Notes: generated from the letters alone by a model not told the origin. A stretch of DNA of 64,000 bases from Methylobacterium sp. E-065 (GCF_022829605.1 NZ_JAKSYD010000106.1:1-64000), one strand, 5' to 3'; shown: positions 18,538 to 27,929, counted from the stretch's first letter. Numbers and translations are program-made.

Positions 18538-19266
18538 TCAATCCTCTTCAGCCTCCGACGAGCGGTGAGACGGGACACTCGATGCGTTCCCCTCGTCCCG
18601 GACGCGATCGTTCGGCCAAAACAGCACGATCTCCTCATTCTTCACGGGAATCCAATTGATGTGTGCCTCCGGGTGAGTCTCGGTGAAGGCTTTGTAATTT
18701 TCCGTGTCGCAAAGCAGATAGATATTCTTTTCTGCGATCGCCGGACCTATTTCATTTGATGCTCTTGTCTTGTCGGGCTTGACGTTCGTGTCCGCCATCG
18801 TGAGGCCGCGAAACTTCCGGTCTGGCACATCCGGAAAAGCCGCATTCCACGCCGCCATAACCCGCGGATTATCGTATTGCACGATCGTGTCGGCCCCGAC
18901 CTTTCTGGTTGGAATGTGTTCGAGGCGAACATCCTCGATCCAGTTCCGGTTCGACGCACTGACCGCCTTGACGGGTTCTGGCGCAACGACAGGAGCCGTC
19001 ACGACGGCCGCCGCCGCCTCCGTGATCTGGGATGCGTGCATGTATCGGCTCTCGAACTCAGCTGTGCTGATCGCTTGCGTCTTCACGTTTGCCAGCGACA
19101 GCATCGCGTCGGCGGTACCCGGCGCCAGCGTGTAGGTCGGCCGCGGATCGAGCGCCGCGGGCTGAACCTGCGCAACGGCTTTCGATTTTGCCAGCGCGGC
19201 CGCATCGTCCTGCTGAGCTTTCTGCATGGCTGCTGCGACCGCGGCCATCGACGAAACGTAATCCAT
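18538..19266 (-). CDS. Hypothetical protein, 242 aa, unrecognised
   Basis: The ATG at 19266 is preceded by GGGAG about eight bases upstream. The product has an Ala-rich N-terminal part (residues 1-100, with VAAAMQKAQQDDAAALAKSK and a likely disordered AAAAVVTAPVVAPEP stretch) and a more globular C-terminal part (NWIEDVRLEHIP, VMAAWNAAFPDVPDRKFRG, NIYLLCDTENYKAFTETHPE). No signal peptide or membrane segment is visible. I do not recognise a family. Base composition is lower in GC than the neighbours and the next gene is a decayed transporter, which suggests acquired or rearranged DNA. Confidence 0.6.
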   Translation of the reverse strand: MDYVSSMAAVAAAMQKAQQDDAAALAKSKAVAQVQPAALDPRPTYTLAPGTADAMLSLANVKTQAISTAEFESRYMHASQITEAAAAVVTAPVVAPEPVKAVSASNRNWIEDVRLEHIPTRKVGADTIVQYDNPRVMAAWNAAFPDVPDRKFRGLTMADTNVKPDKTRASNEIGPAIAEKNIYLLCDTENYKAFTETHPEAHINWIPVKNEEIVLFWPNDRVRDEGNASSVPSHRSSEAEED

Positions 19267-19881
19267 GTTTTATTCTCCCACCCGCAGAGCTGATTGGAAA
19301 CCTGCAACCTCCCCGCATGAAACTAATTTGTTGCTTGTCGCTGGGTCACAGAGCTGGAAATTTATCCGTGTAAGAGGGATTTTCACCCTCGGTCTTGCAA
19401 AACGAAAGATTTCGTTTTCGCATCCGCGCGCCGAACACGAGCTCGCCTCCTTTTAAAGGCGTCGATACTTGTTTGGCTTCACGGCAAGCGGCCAGCCGAT
19501 GGCTTAACCGGAGCGATGCCGCTATCGTTGCAGGACTATTGGGCAGACGAGCATTGATGCCTCGACCATCTGCAACCCAGCGGCCATCATGTCCGCGGGC
19601 ACCACATCCTAGAGCTTCATGCTCCAAGTTCGAATTTTTACGCCTGATCACATGCATGTCAACGATGTGATGCGTCCTAAAGACACTGCCTGAACAAGAT
19701 TTTCAGCAGCAGTGATCAGAATTTTCTCTTTCTCACGACTTAACGGCGAGCCTAACGGCTCCAATGAGTACGTTCCTCACCGGGTCCTTTTTCGATGCGC
19801 TATTAAGTGCGGTCGTTCGATATTCCATTTCCGCCTGTGTTCCCTTGACGGATGCAGCACATCCGATCATGCCCGAATGAC
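19267..19881. other. Intergenic stretch, relatively AT-rich, no convincing gene
   Basis: These 615 bases are markedly less GC-rich than the rest and contain many stops. A weak 5-bp hairpin GAGGG/CCCTC lies at 19374-19390. A possible 31-codon leftward ORF (19733-19828, MEYRTTALNSASKKDPVRNV) has GGCGGA before its ATG but no other support. The region lies beyond the 3' end of a degraded MFS gene and may be debris of an insertion or deletion event. Confidence 0.5.
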
Positions 19882-20381
19882 CTAGACCGGCTGCTTCCGC
19901 CCGCAGCCGAGACCGAGCACGAGGAGGCACTCCATCTCCGAAAGGTCGACCAGGTGGAGCAGCCCCAGCGGATAGCTGCCGGTCCCGTCCTCGATGAAAC
20001 CGAGCAACTCGGTCCCGATGAAACCACCGATATTCCCTATGGCATCGATGTGCGCGATGCCGGCCGCACCGCGAGAGCCATGAGGGCCGAAACCAATCCC
20101 CATGTGATCATGATCCAGGCGCCGAACCGTTCCATGGCGAGGTTGCTCGGAACCTCGCACAACACGTACGACACGTAGAACAGGCTAGCGCCCAGCCCGA
20201 ACTGTTCGGCCGAGAGCCCGAGATCGTGGTTCATCTGCAAGGCCGCGAAGCCGGCATTCACCCGGTCCACGAGCTCCACGAAATAGGCGAGCATCAGGAA
20301 TGGCAGGATGCAACAGGTCACGCAGCGCAGCGTTGCGCGCTCGATTTCCGGGATCGCATCCGAAGGTTGCGTCGGGGCCAT
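19882..20381 (-). pseudogene. MFS transporter remnant with large internal deletion
   Basis: ATG 20381 has a good AAGGAG site. The first about 110 residues match an anion:cation symporter-type MFS protein (LPFLMLAYFVELVDRVNAGF, LGASLFYVSYVLCEVPSNLA, then MERFGAWIMITWGLVSALMA). The frame then stops at 20037. In another frame, down to the stop at 19882, the typical C-terminal part of the same family appears (DAIGNIGGFIGTELLGFIED, GTGSYPLGLLHL). Normal members have about 430 residues, so transmembrane segments 4-10 have been lost, with a frame change at the junction near 20070. The gene cannot encode a working transporter. Confidence 0.8.
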
Positions 20382-20572
20382 GCCTGTTCTCCTTGCGTCA
20401 TGGTCCGGCTTGAGCGAGCCACGCCATGCAGGCCAGCAGTGGACCTCAACAGCGCCGCGGGTCTGCCATTTCGCGGCGCCCGCCGAAGGATTAGAACGCC
20501 GAGGCTTCGCCAAGGCATCTCAACCAAGGGCTGCGGTTTGCCCGCGGCGTACGGACATGCGAGAGAAGCGGC

Positions 20573-21646
20573 ATGTTGACCGTCGATAGCCTCTGGCGCG
20601 CGCGGCACCGCCTCGCGCAATTCGGGAAGAAACGGACCGGATCGCCGAGAATCCTCGTCATCGGCGTGTGCCAAGCCGGCGCGATCGCGAAGGCGATGCG
20701 CTATCTGCTGCCCGATGCGCAGGTCGATTTCGTGTCGGCCTTCACGGCGGCACGGCGTTTTCCGCGGCTCGCCGACCTGATGGCGCATGCTGATGGATAC
20801 GACCACGTCTTTTCCAGCATCTACCTGCCGCGCTTCAAGGGCGGTGGCACAATCGACACCCTGCGGACCCATCCGAAGGTGCGGCTGATCCCGACGATCG
20901 TCTTCGGCGCCTACCACCCGGACCTGGTCCATGTCGGCGTGCAGGATTCCGTCACGCTGAACGGCCTGATCTCCGGCCCGATGGGGCATTCGCATTCGGC
21001 GATCACGCTCTACGCGTACCTCGCCGGCTTCTCGCAGGCGCAGGCCTTGCGTCTGTTCGCCGAGCCGGTGTTCGAGCGCCTCGGCTACTTCGATCTCTGG
21101 GATGAATCGGTGGCCTACCTGCGGAGTCTGGGCCGGCAGGCGGATTACGACCTCGACACCCATTTGACCCGCTGGGCGCGGCGCGGGTGCTTCATGCACT
21201 CGATCAACCACACGAAACTGTTCGTCGTGTCCGATCTTGCCCGGGGCTTGCTGACCAAGGCCGGCATCCCGTTCGAGGAATGCGATCTCGATGCGTTCCT
21301 GCCCGACGATCTGGGCGGCCAGGGGAGCTGGCCGGTCTACCCAGAGATCGCGCAGCATTACGGTATTCCCGGCAGCGCCATGTTCTTCAAAGCAGAGACC
21401 CGGCGTTCCGGGCCGGCCCGCACGATGAGCCGCGCCGCGTTCGTGGCAGCCGCCTACGCCAATTATGATCGGCGCGAGCGCGATCTCTTGGTGTCCCAGC
21501 GTGTCCAAGGCTGGCGCAACGATGCGCCGACCGTCGACTTCCTGCGCGAGGCGGCAGGCCGCGGCGATGCCCCGACCCGGCCGGCGGCGCGGGTACCCTC
21601 GGTCAGCGCCGGTGGATCCGGTAGCTTCGCCGGACACGCCTCGTAG
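20573..21646 (+). CDS. WcbI-like polysaccharide biosynthesis protein
   Basis: 357 aa. The N-terminal strand and loop ILVIGVCQAGAIAKAMRYLL, followed by YHPDLVHVG, SGPMGHSHSAITLYAYLAGF, ERLGYFDLWDE and RGCFMHSINHTKLFVVSDLA, match the WcbI family, proposed acetyl/acyltransferases or hydrolases first noted in Burkholderia capsule loci. The GxCQAG turn resembles an SGNH-like nucleophile loop, with Cys in the candidate position. No capsule genes are adjacent, so the role here is open. The C-terminal 40 residues are probably disordered. Confidence 0.75.
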   Translation: MLTVDSLWRARHRLAQFGKKRTGSPRILVIGVCQAGAIAKAMRYLLPDAQVDFVSAFTAARRFPRLADLMAHADGYDHVFSSIYLPRFKGGGTIDTLRTHPKVRLIPTIVFGAYHPDLVHVGVQDSVTLNGLISGPMGHSHSAITLYAYLAGFSQAQALRLFAEPVFERLGYFDLWDESVAYLRSLGRQADYDLDTHLTRWARRGCFMHSINHTKLFVVSDLARGLLTKAGIPFEECDLDAFLPDDLGGQGSWPVYPEIAQHYGIPGSAMFFKAETRRSGPARTMSRAAFVAAAYANYDRRERDLLVSQRVQGWRNDAPTVDFLREAAGRGDAPTRPAARVPSVSAGGSGSFAGHAS

Positions 21647-21750
21647 GGCATCACGGCACGGGCGATCGCGAAGCTTCGGCCCGGCACTTCCTGCGTCCAG
21701 CGGCGTTGTCGCCCGACGCCCGACCCGGCGTGCCCGATATGAGGTGCCCG

Positions 21751-22779
21751 ATGAGCCTTCAGCCCCGGCGACGCACCGGCCGCTCCGCGGCTGTGGCTGC
21801 CCTGACGCTTGCCGGGTCGGCTACTGGCCTGTTCGCGTGGAGCCGGCTCAGCGTCGATCATCGGATGCCTCTTCCGCCGGCGCTGCCGGGCCATCGCGAA
21901 ACGATCGCGACCCGGCGCGCCGGGGATCTCTCGTTCTACGCGTCGACGGACGCCGAGGGCGTGCCACTCCTGCTGATCCACTCGATCAACGCCGCCGCGA
22001 ACGCGTACGAAGTCCGGCCGCTCTACCTGCATTTCCGGACGACGCGGCCGGTCTACGCCCTCGACCTCCCCGGCTTCGGTTTCTCCGAACGGTCGCGCCG
22101 CCGCTACACGCCGCGGCTCATGGTGGAGGCGATCCACGCCATCGTGGCGGAGATCCGACATCGCCACGGGGGCATCCCGGTTGACGCCATGGCGTTGTCC
22201 CTGTCCGCCTCCTTCCTGGCGCGGGCGAGCCTGGAACGGTCCGACGCCTATCGCAGCATCGCTCTCATCAGCCCCACGGGCTTCGACGGGCGGCTCTCCG
22301 GCGATGGACCGCCGGATGGTCACCGCGGGCGCGACTGGGTGCTCAATCTTCTCGATCGGCCGCCTTTCGGCCGGCCGTTGTTCGATGCGCTGGTGACGCG
22401 GCCGAGTATGCGCTTCTTCCTGCAAAAGACCTTCGGCTCTAAGGAGATCGACGAACCCCTTCTCGCTTACGACCACGCCTCGGCGCACCAGCCCGGGGCG
22501 GAGCACGCACCGTTCTGCTTCGTGTCGGGCCACCTCTTCCCCACCGACACGACGCGCCTCTACGAGCGGCTGCGCCTGCCGGTCTGGATGGTCCACGGCG
22601 AGCGCGGCGACTTCGTCGACTATCGGCACGAGACGCGCATCGCTGGTCGTCCGAACTGGCGGATCGACACTTTGCCGACCGGGGCGTTTCCGCATTTTGA
22701 GCGGCCTGGCGCCGTCACGGCCGCCTACGAGGCGTTCCTCGCGAGCATCACGGGCGGTCCGGCAGATCGCGCAGCGTGA
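21751..22779 (+). CDS. Alpha/beta-fold hydrolase
   Basis: 342 aa from ATG 21751, which has GAGG six bases upstream; ATGs at 21706 and 21736 are less well placed. An N-terminal hydrophobic stretch (AAVAALTLAGSATGLFAWS) may be a signal anchor. The alpha/beta-hydrolase core is seen as LLLIHSINAAANAYEVRPLY (oxyanion region), VYALDLPGFGFSERS and, near the end, VWMVHGERGDFVD with His in FPHFERPGAV. The nucleophile elbow reads MALSLSASFLA, keeping small residues around Ser but not a classical GxSxG. The substrate is unknown. Confidence 0.78.
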   Translation: MSLQPRRRTGRSAAVAALTLAGSATGLFAWSRLSVDHRMPLPPALPGHRETIATRRAGDLSFYASTDAEGVPLLLIHSINAAANAYEVRPLYLHFRTTRPVYALDLPGFGFSERSRRRYTPRLMVEAIHAIVAEIRHRHGGIPVDAMALSLSASFLARASLERSDAYRSIALISPTGFDGRLSGDGPPDGHRGRDWVLNLLDRPPFGRPLFDALVTRPSMRFFLQKTFGSKEIDEPLLAYDHASAHQPGAEHAPFCFVSGHLFPTDTTRLYERLRLPVWMVHGERGDFVDYRHETRIAGRPNWRIDTLPTGAFPHFERPGAVTAAYEAFLASITGGPADRAA

Positions 22780-22930
22780 TCCGGCCAGACGGCACACGAC
22801 GGTGCGCGTCACGTTTACCGGACCTGTTGGCACACGCGGTCGTATACGGTGCTCCCCGGCGGTGGACCCGCCGCAACACCACCCATAAGGTCGCGATCAC
22901 CGCTCAAAAAGACGCAAGTTCTGGACACCG

Positions 22931-23368
22931 ATGATCGATCTGACCCTCGAAGCCGCCCGCACCATCGTCGATACGGCGCTTCGGGAGGCGAGGAAACGCA
23001 GCCTGAAACCGCTGGCCGTCGTCGTCTATGACGCCCGCGGGGCGCTGAAATGCGTCTCGGTCGAGGATGGTACATCCCTGCGCCGGGCTGAGATCGCCTG
23101 CGGCAAGGCCAACGGCGCGCTGGCATTGGGCCTCGGCTCCCGCGCGATCCATGCCCGCGCGGAGGCGCAGCCCTACTTCGTGGCGGCCGTGACCCATCTG
23201 GCCGGCCCCGCCGCCCTGGTGCCGGTGCCCGGCGGCGTCCTCATCCGTTCTGGCGAGGGCCGTCTATTGGGCGCGGTCGGCATCTCGGGCGATACCTCAG
23301 ACAATGACGAGATCTGCGCGGTCGCAGGCATCGAGGCGGCCGGCCTCGTGTCGGAGACCGGCGCCTGA
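22931..23368 (+). CDS. GlcG/HbpS-family (heme-binding-like) protein
   Basis: 145 aa, the standard length for the GlcG/HbpS/PduO-C family. The helix LTLEAARTIVDTALREARKR followed by PLAVVVYDARGALKCVSVED, RAEIACGKANGALALGLGSR and GGVLIRSGEGRLLGAVGISG are typical. Functions in the family include heme or corrinoid binding and oligomeric adaptor roles. It ends two bases before the following transporter binding-protein gene, so the two are probably co-transcribed. Confidence 0.85.
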   Translation: MIDLTLEAARTIVDTALREARKRSLKPLAVVVYDARGALKCVSVEDGTSLRRAEIACGKANGALALGLGSRAIHARAEAQPYFVAAVTHLAGPAALVPVPGGVLIRSGEGRLLGAVGISGDTSDNDEICAVAGIEAAGLVSETGA

Positions 23369-23370
23369 TC

Positions 23371-24957
23371 ATGCATCCGCGCCGGCGCGACTGGCTTGCG
23401 GGCGCCGCCGCGCTCGCAAGCATGCGCCCGGCCGCGGCAGCGGAACCGATCTACCGCCGCGGCAACGATGCCGATCCCGAAACCCTGGATCCACACCGTT
23501 CCTCCACGGTGGCGGAAGCGCATATCCTGCGCGACCTTTGCGATGGGCTCCTCACCTACGACAATCTGGGCGCGATCATTCCGGGGGCCGCGCGGGCTTG
23601 GAGCGTCTCAGAGGACGGCCTGACCCTCAGGTTCGACCTCAATCCTGACGGACGCTGGTCGAACGGCGAACCGGTCACCGCAGCGGATTTCGTGTTCTCG
23701 CTGCACCGCATCCTCGACCCGGCCACGGGGGCGAAATACGCCGAGATCCTGTTCCCCATCCGAAACGCCGCTTCGGTCAATCGCGGCGAAAAGCCGGTGG
23801 ACGCCCTCGGCGTCACCATGGAAGGCCCGCATGAGCTTACGATCACCCTCGAACAGCCGACACCCTATATTCTCGAACTCCTCACCCATCAGACCGCCGT
23901 GCCGGTGTATCGGGCCTCGGTGGAGCACTACGGCGAGGCTTTTACCCGGCCGGGCAACCTCGTCACCAACGGGGCCTATCGGCTCACGGAGAACGTGCCG
24001 GGCGGTGCGGTCCGGCTGGAAGCCAATCCGCATCATCCCGACGCGGCCTCCATCGCGATCCGGCGGGTCGACTTCGTGCCCACCTCCGACCTGGCGGCTG
24101 CCGTGCGCCGCTACGCTGCTCGAGAACTCGACTCCCTCGCCGATCTGCCTGCCGATCAGATCGGCGACCTGCGCCGGCGGTTCGGCACCCAGGTGGTGCT
24201 CGGACCTTCTCTCGCACTCGCGGCCCTGGCGGTGAACACCCGCAAGGCGCCGTTCTCGGACCGGCGGGTCCGTCAGGCGCTGTCGCTCGTGATCGACCGG
24301 GAGTATCTGGCCGATGGGCTGAATGGCGGAACCATGAGCCCGGCCTATTCCCTCTGCCCGCCCGGCTTCGACAATTACCGGACCCCGCCCGAGACTGCGG
24401 GGCGCTCAGGGCTCCCGATCGACCATGAGGAACAGGCCCGACGGCTGCTGGGCGAGGCCGGCTTCGGACCGGACCGGCCCCTCACGGTGGAGTACCGGTT
24501 CAACGTCAGCGACAACAACCGCACCGTCGCGGTGGCGATCGGTGAGATGTGGCGCGACCTCGGGATCGTAACTCGCTTCGTCTACACCGACGCCAAGACC
24601 CATTTCGCCTACCTGCGCGACGGCGGCGACTTCGACGTGGCGCGCATGAGCTGGATCGCCGACTATGCCGATCCGCAGAACTTCCTGTTCCTGCTCCAGA
24701 CCGGGAACGACGGTTTCAATGCCGGCCACTGGTCGGATCCGGCCTACGATGCGCTCCTGGCGCGGGCCGCCGCCGAGCGCGACCTCGCCCGCCGGGCCAG
24801 CCTGCTTTACGAAGCGGAGGTGATCGCACTGCGCGAACTGCCCTGGATCCCGCTGATGCATTACCGCTCGAAGGCGCTGATCGCGCCGCGGTTGCACGGC
24901 TATCACCCGAATGTCCGCAACGCGGCGCCGACGCGCTTCCTGAGGCTCGAGGCGTGA
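23371..24957 (+). CDS. Oligopeptide-type ABC transporter substrate-binding protein (OppA family)
   Basis: 528 aa. The N-terminus MHPRRRDWLAGAAALASMRPAA is cited in parts: a twin-arginine-like RRRDWLAG, then an Ala-rich signal ending near AAAA. The family 5 binding-protein body has ETLDPHRSSTVAEA, LTLRFDLNPDGRWSNGEPVT, DFVFSLHRILDP, and RVRQALSLVIDREYL. It collects peptides or another large ligand in the periplasm for the two permeases that follow. The stop overlaps the next start (GTGA). Confidence 0.92.
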   Translation: MHPRRRDWLAGAAALASMRPAAAAEPIYRRGNDADPETLDPHRSSTVAEAHILRDLCDGLLTYDNLGAIIPGAARAWSVSEDGLTLRFDLNPDGRWSNGEPVTAADFVFSLHRILDPATGAKYAEILFPIRNAASVNRGEKPVDALGVTMEGPHELTITLEQPTPYILELLTHQTAVPVYRASVEHYGEAFTRPGNLVTNGAYRLTENVPGGAVRLEANPHHPDAASIAIRRVDFVPTSDLAAAVRRYAARELDSLADLPADQIGDLRRRFGTQVVLGPSLALAALAVNTRKAPFSDRRVRQALSLVIDREYLADGLNGGTMSPAYSLCPPGFDNYRTPPETAGRSGLPIDHEEQARRLLGEAGFGPDRPLTVEYRFNVSDNNRTVAVAIGEMWRDLGIVTRFVYTDAKTHFAYLRDGGDFDVARMSWIADYADPQNFLFLLQTGNDGFNAGHWSDPAYDALLARAAAERDLARRASLLYEAEVIALRELPWIPLMHYRSKALIAPRLHGYHPNVRNAAPTRFLRLEA

Positions 24958-25877
24958 TCCGCTTCATCGTCCGCCGCATCGCCCAATCGATACCGACACT
25001 GCTCGCGGTCATCACCGTCAGCTTCTTCCTGATGCGGCTCGCGCCGGGCGGCCCGTTCGACCTCGAACGGCCCCTGGCACCGGCCGCGATGGAGAATCTG
25101 AGGCGGGTCTACGGACTCGACCGGCCGCTGATCGTGCAGTTCGGCAGCTATCTCGCGTCACTTGCGCACGGCGATCTCGGGCCGTCCTTCTCGTTCCGGG
25201 ACATGCGCGTGCTCGACCTGATCGCCCGGGGCCTACCGGTCTCGGCGACGCTTGGGGGACTGGCACTCCTGCTCGCGGCGGGGCTCGGCGTCGGGCTCGG
25301 CGTCGCGGCGGCGCTCCAGCGCGGCGGCGCGATCGACCGCCTCCTCGGCATCGGCGCGGCGCTGACCGTGTCGCTGCCGAGCTTCGTGGTCGCGCCGCTC
25401 CTCCAGATCGCCTTCGGGCTCAGCTTACGCTGGCTGCCTCTGAGCGGCTGGGGCGACGGCGCACCGAGCCATCTCGTCCTGCCGGTGGTCACCCTGGCCC
25501 TGCCGCAGGTCGGCGCCCTGGCGCGGCTGACCCGGGCTTCGCTCGGGGAGGTATTGCGGACGCAGCCGGTGCGGACCATGCGCAGCCTCGGCCTGCCGCC
25601 GATGCGCGTCACGCGGCACGCGCTGCGGGGGGCGCTTCTGCCCGTGGTCGCCTATCTCGGGCCGCTGGCTGCATCTTTGCTCACCGGATCCGTGGTCGTC
25701 GAGACGATCTTCGGCCTGCCCGGAATTGGCCGCTACTTCGTCGAGGGCGCGCTGAACCGCGACTACACCCTCGTCATGGGCACGGTGCTGTTGGTTGCCG
25801 GGCTGGTGATCGCCCTCAATCTCTTGGCCGACCTCGCCTGCGCTTGGCTCGATCCGCGCCTGCGGGTCGCAACGTGA
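24954..25877 (+). CDS. Oligopeptide-type ABC transporter permease (OppB family)
   Basis: 307 aa from a GTG overlapping the binding-protein stop. It has six predicted membrane segments, the family N-terminus IRFIVRRIAQSIPTLLAVI, FFLMRLAPGGPFDLER, and the conserved VVVETIFGLPGIGRYFVEGA near the C-terminus. The EAA-like cytoplasmic loop contains RTMRSLGLPPMRVTRHALRG. Together with the next gene it forms the channel of a dipeptide/oligopeptide-type importer. Confidence 0.92.
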   Translation: MIRFIVRRIAQSIPTLLAVITVSFFLMRLAPGGPFDLERPLAPAAMENLRRVYGLDRPLIVQFGSYLASLAHGDLGPSFSFRDMRVLDLIARGLPVSATLGGLALLLAAGLGVGLGVAAALQRGGAIDRLLGIGAALTVSLPSFVVAPLLQIAFGLSLRWLPLSGWGDGAPSHLVLPVVTLALPQVGALARLTRASLGEVLRTQPVRTMRSLGLPPMRVTRHALRGALLPVVAYLGPLAASLLTGSVVVETIFGLPGIGRYFVEGALNRDYTLVMGTVLLVAGLVIALNLLADLACAWLDPRLRVAT

Positions 25878-26968
25878 TGGCAGCGCCGCGCCCGGCGCGC
25901 GGGATCTTTACCCGCCTTGTTCGGATGCGCAGTGCGTTGGCAGCTCTTGCCGTGCTGATCCTGATCGCGCTGGCGTGCCTCGTCGGCCCCGGCCTGACCG
26001 GCCACGATGCCGACCGCGCCTATCCGGACCTGCGCCAATTGCCGGCCGGTCTGGCGGCGCAGCCGGATGCGGCCCATCTCGGCCCGGCGCTGGAGCGCCT
26101 TGCCTTCCGGATGCGGGTCCGGCTCGAGGCGGTGGTGCGCGACGGCGACACCCTGCGTCTCACCCTCGGCTCCGATGCGGGTGTAGACCGGCGCAGTCTC
26201 GTCTACCTCCCGCGCTCCGGGCTATTCGGCACCCCCGCGATCACGGAGGAGCGCGACGGCGGCCGCAGCCTCGTGGTGACGGTGCCGATCCGGAGCCTGC
26301 ATTTCCTGCTCGGCACCGACGTGCAGGGCCGCGATCTGCTCACCCGCTGCCTCACGGCCGGACGGGTGTCCCTGGCGATCGGCCTCGCGGCCAGCCTCGT
26401 GGCCCTGCTGGTCGGAGTCGCCTACGGCGCAACGGCGGGTTTCCTGGGTGGGGTGATCGACGCCGCGATGATGCGGTTCGTGGACGTGCTGTACGCCCTG
26501 CCCTTCGTGTTCTTCGTCATCCTGCTGCTGGTGTTCTTCCGCCCGAGCCTCACGCTGATGCTGGTGGCGATCGCAGCCGTGGAATGGCTCGACATGGCCC
26601 GCGTGGTCCGCGCCCAGACGCTGTCGCTGCGCGAGCGCGACTTCGTTCGCGCCGCTCAAGCGCTCGGTGTCGGGGCGCCGGGCATCATCACGCGCCACAT
26701 CGTGCCCAACACCCTCGGTCCGGTCGCGGTGACCGCGACCCTGCTGGTCCCTCAGGTGATCCTGCTGGAAAGCTTCCTGTCGTTCCTCGGCCTCGGCGTG
26801 CAGGAGCCGCAGACGAGTTGGGGAGTCTTGGTCGCTGATGGCGCGCGTTCGATCGAGGCGGCGCCCCACATGCTGGCCGCCCCGGCCCTGTTCCTGATCG
26901 CTACCCTGGTAGCGCTCAACCTGTTCGGCGACGGCCTCGCCGACGCCCTGGATCCGCAGGCCGGGTAG
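25877..26968 (+). CDS. Oligopeptide-type ABC transporter permease (OppC family, long periplasmic loop)
   Basis: 363 aa from ATG 25877, overlapping the upstream stop (TGATG). After the first membrane segment (SALAALAVLILIALACLVGP) there is a periplasmic insertion of about 100 residues, then LLGTDVQGRDLLTRCLTAGR and five further segments. The EAA loop reads RDFVRAAQALGVGAPGIITR, and the family sequence SFLSFLGLGVQEPQTSWG is intact. The long loop resembles that of YejE-type permeases. No OppD/OppF ATPase gene follows; the next gene is convergent, four bases away. Confidence 0.9.
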   Translation: MAAPRPARGIFTRLVRMRSALAALAVLILIALACLVGPGLTGHDADRAYPDLRQLPAGLAAQPDAAHLGPALERLAFRMRVRLEAVVRDGDTLRLTLGSDAGVDRRSLVYLPRSGLFGTPAITEERDGGRSLVVTVPIRSLHFLLGTDVQGRDLLTRCLTAGRVSLAIGLAASLVALLVGVAYGATAGFLGGVIDAAMMRFVDVLYALPFVFFVILLLVFFRPSLTLMLVAIAAVEWLDMARVVRAQTLSLRERDFVRAAQALGVGAPGIITRHIVPNTLGPVAVTATLLVPQVILLESFLSFLGLGVQEPQTSWGVLVADGARSIEAAPHMLAAPALFLIATLVALNLFGDGLADALDPQAG

Positions 26969-26972
26969 GGGT

Positions 26973-27929
26973 TCAGGTCAGAATCCGGATCGGGGAGCCG
27001 GCGAGCCACGCCTCGATGTCGTCCACCGCCTGGGTGAAGTACGTCCGGTAATTGTCCCGCGTGACATAGCCGAGATGCGGCAGCGCCAGGACGTTCGGCA
27101 GCCGGCGGAATGGGTCGTCGGCGGGCAGCGGCTCGATCTCGAACACATCGAGGCCGGCGCCGGCGATCCAGCCCTCCTCCAGTGCCCGGCGCAAAACCGC
27201 CTGATCGACGATCGGGGCCCGCGACGTGTTCACCAGATAGGCGCTCTTTCGCATCCGGCGCAGCTCGGCTTCACCAAGGAGGCCGCGCGTCCGCTCGCCC
27301 AGCACAAGGTGGATCGACACGACATCGCTCGCCTCCAGCAGGGCTTCCTTCGAGGCCGCGCGCTCGACGCCGGCCGCGGCTGCCCGGCCTTCGTCGAGGT
27401 TCGGGCTCCAGGCGATCACCCGCATGCCGAAGGCGCGCCCGATCGCGGCGACCCGCGTGCCGATCTTGCCAAGCCCGAGGAGGCCGAGCGTCGCCCCCGC
27501 GAGATCGGTCCCCAGGGTGCTCTGCCAGGGGCCACCGGTGCGCAGCGCTTGGTTCTCCTGCGGGATGTGTCGGGCAAGGCCCAGGATCAGCGCCCAGGTC
27601 AGTTCCGTGGGCGGCGTCGGGCTCGAATCCGTTCCGCAGACCGTGATGCCCCGCGCCTTGGCTGCTGCGACATCGATGGCGAGGTTGCGCAGACCGCTCG
27701 TGACCAGCAGTTCGAGCCGCGGCAGCCGTTCCAGCAAAGCAGCCGGGAACGGCGTGCGCTCCCGCATGATCACCAAGATCTCGGCTTGATCGATCCGCGC
27801 GACCAAAGCCTCACGATCCGGGATAGGCTCCGCGATCGCGGAGACGGCGACCCGGTCGGAGAGGCGCGTCCAGTCAGCCAGCGCCAGGGTCACCTGCTGG
27901 TAATCGTCGAGGATCAGGCAGGTCCGCAT
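26973..27929 (-). CDS. D-2-hydroxyacid dehydrogenase, NAD(P)-dependent
   Basis: 318 aa. The central Rossmann domain has GATLGLLGLGKIGTRVAAIG (GxGxxG). The catalytic residues of the family are visible: Arg in VNTSRAPIVD, Glu in VFEIEPLP and His in ALPHLGYVT. The enzyme interconverts a 2-hydroxy acid and a 2-keto acid; phosphoglycerate, glycerate and glyoxylate reductase members look alike, so I give no narrower name. It sits upstream of the dihydroxyacetone kinase gene in the same direction. Confidence 0.88.
   Translation of the reverse strand: MRTCLILDDYQQVTLALADWTRLSDRVAVSAIAEPIPDREALVARIDQAEILVIMRERTPFPAALLERLPRLELLVTSGLRNLAIDVAAAKARGITVCGTDSSPTPPTELTWALILGLARHIPQENQALRTGGPWQSTLGTDLAGATLGLLGLGKIGTRVAAIGRAFGMRVIAWSPNLDEGRAAAAGVERAASKEALLEASDVVSIHLVLGERTRGLLGEAELRRMRKSAYLVNTSRAPIVDQAVLRRALEEGWIAGAGLDVFEIEPLPADDPFRRLPNVLALPHLGYVTRDNYRTYFTQAVDDIEAWLAGSPIRILT

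Noticed and set aside
19733..19930. Short minus-strand ORF in the AT-rich stretch
   Set aside because: It overlaps the pseudogene tail, has no family resemblance and only weak initiation signals.
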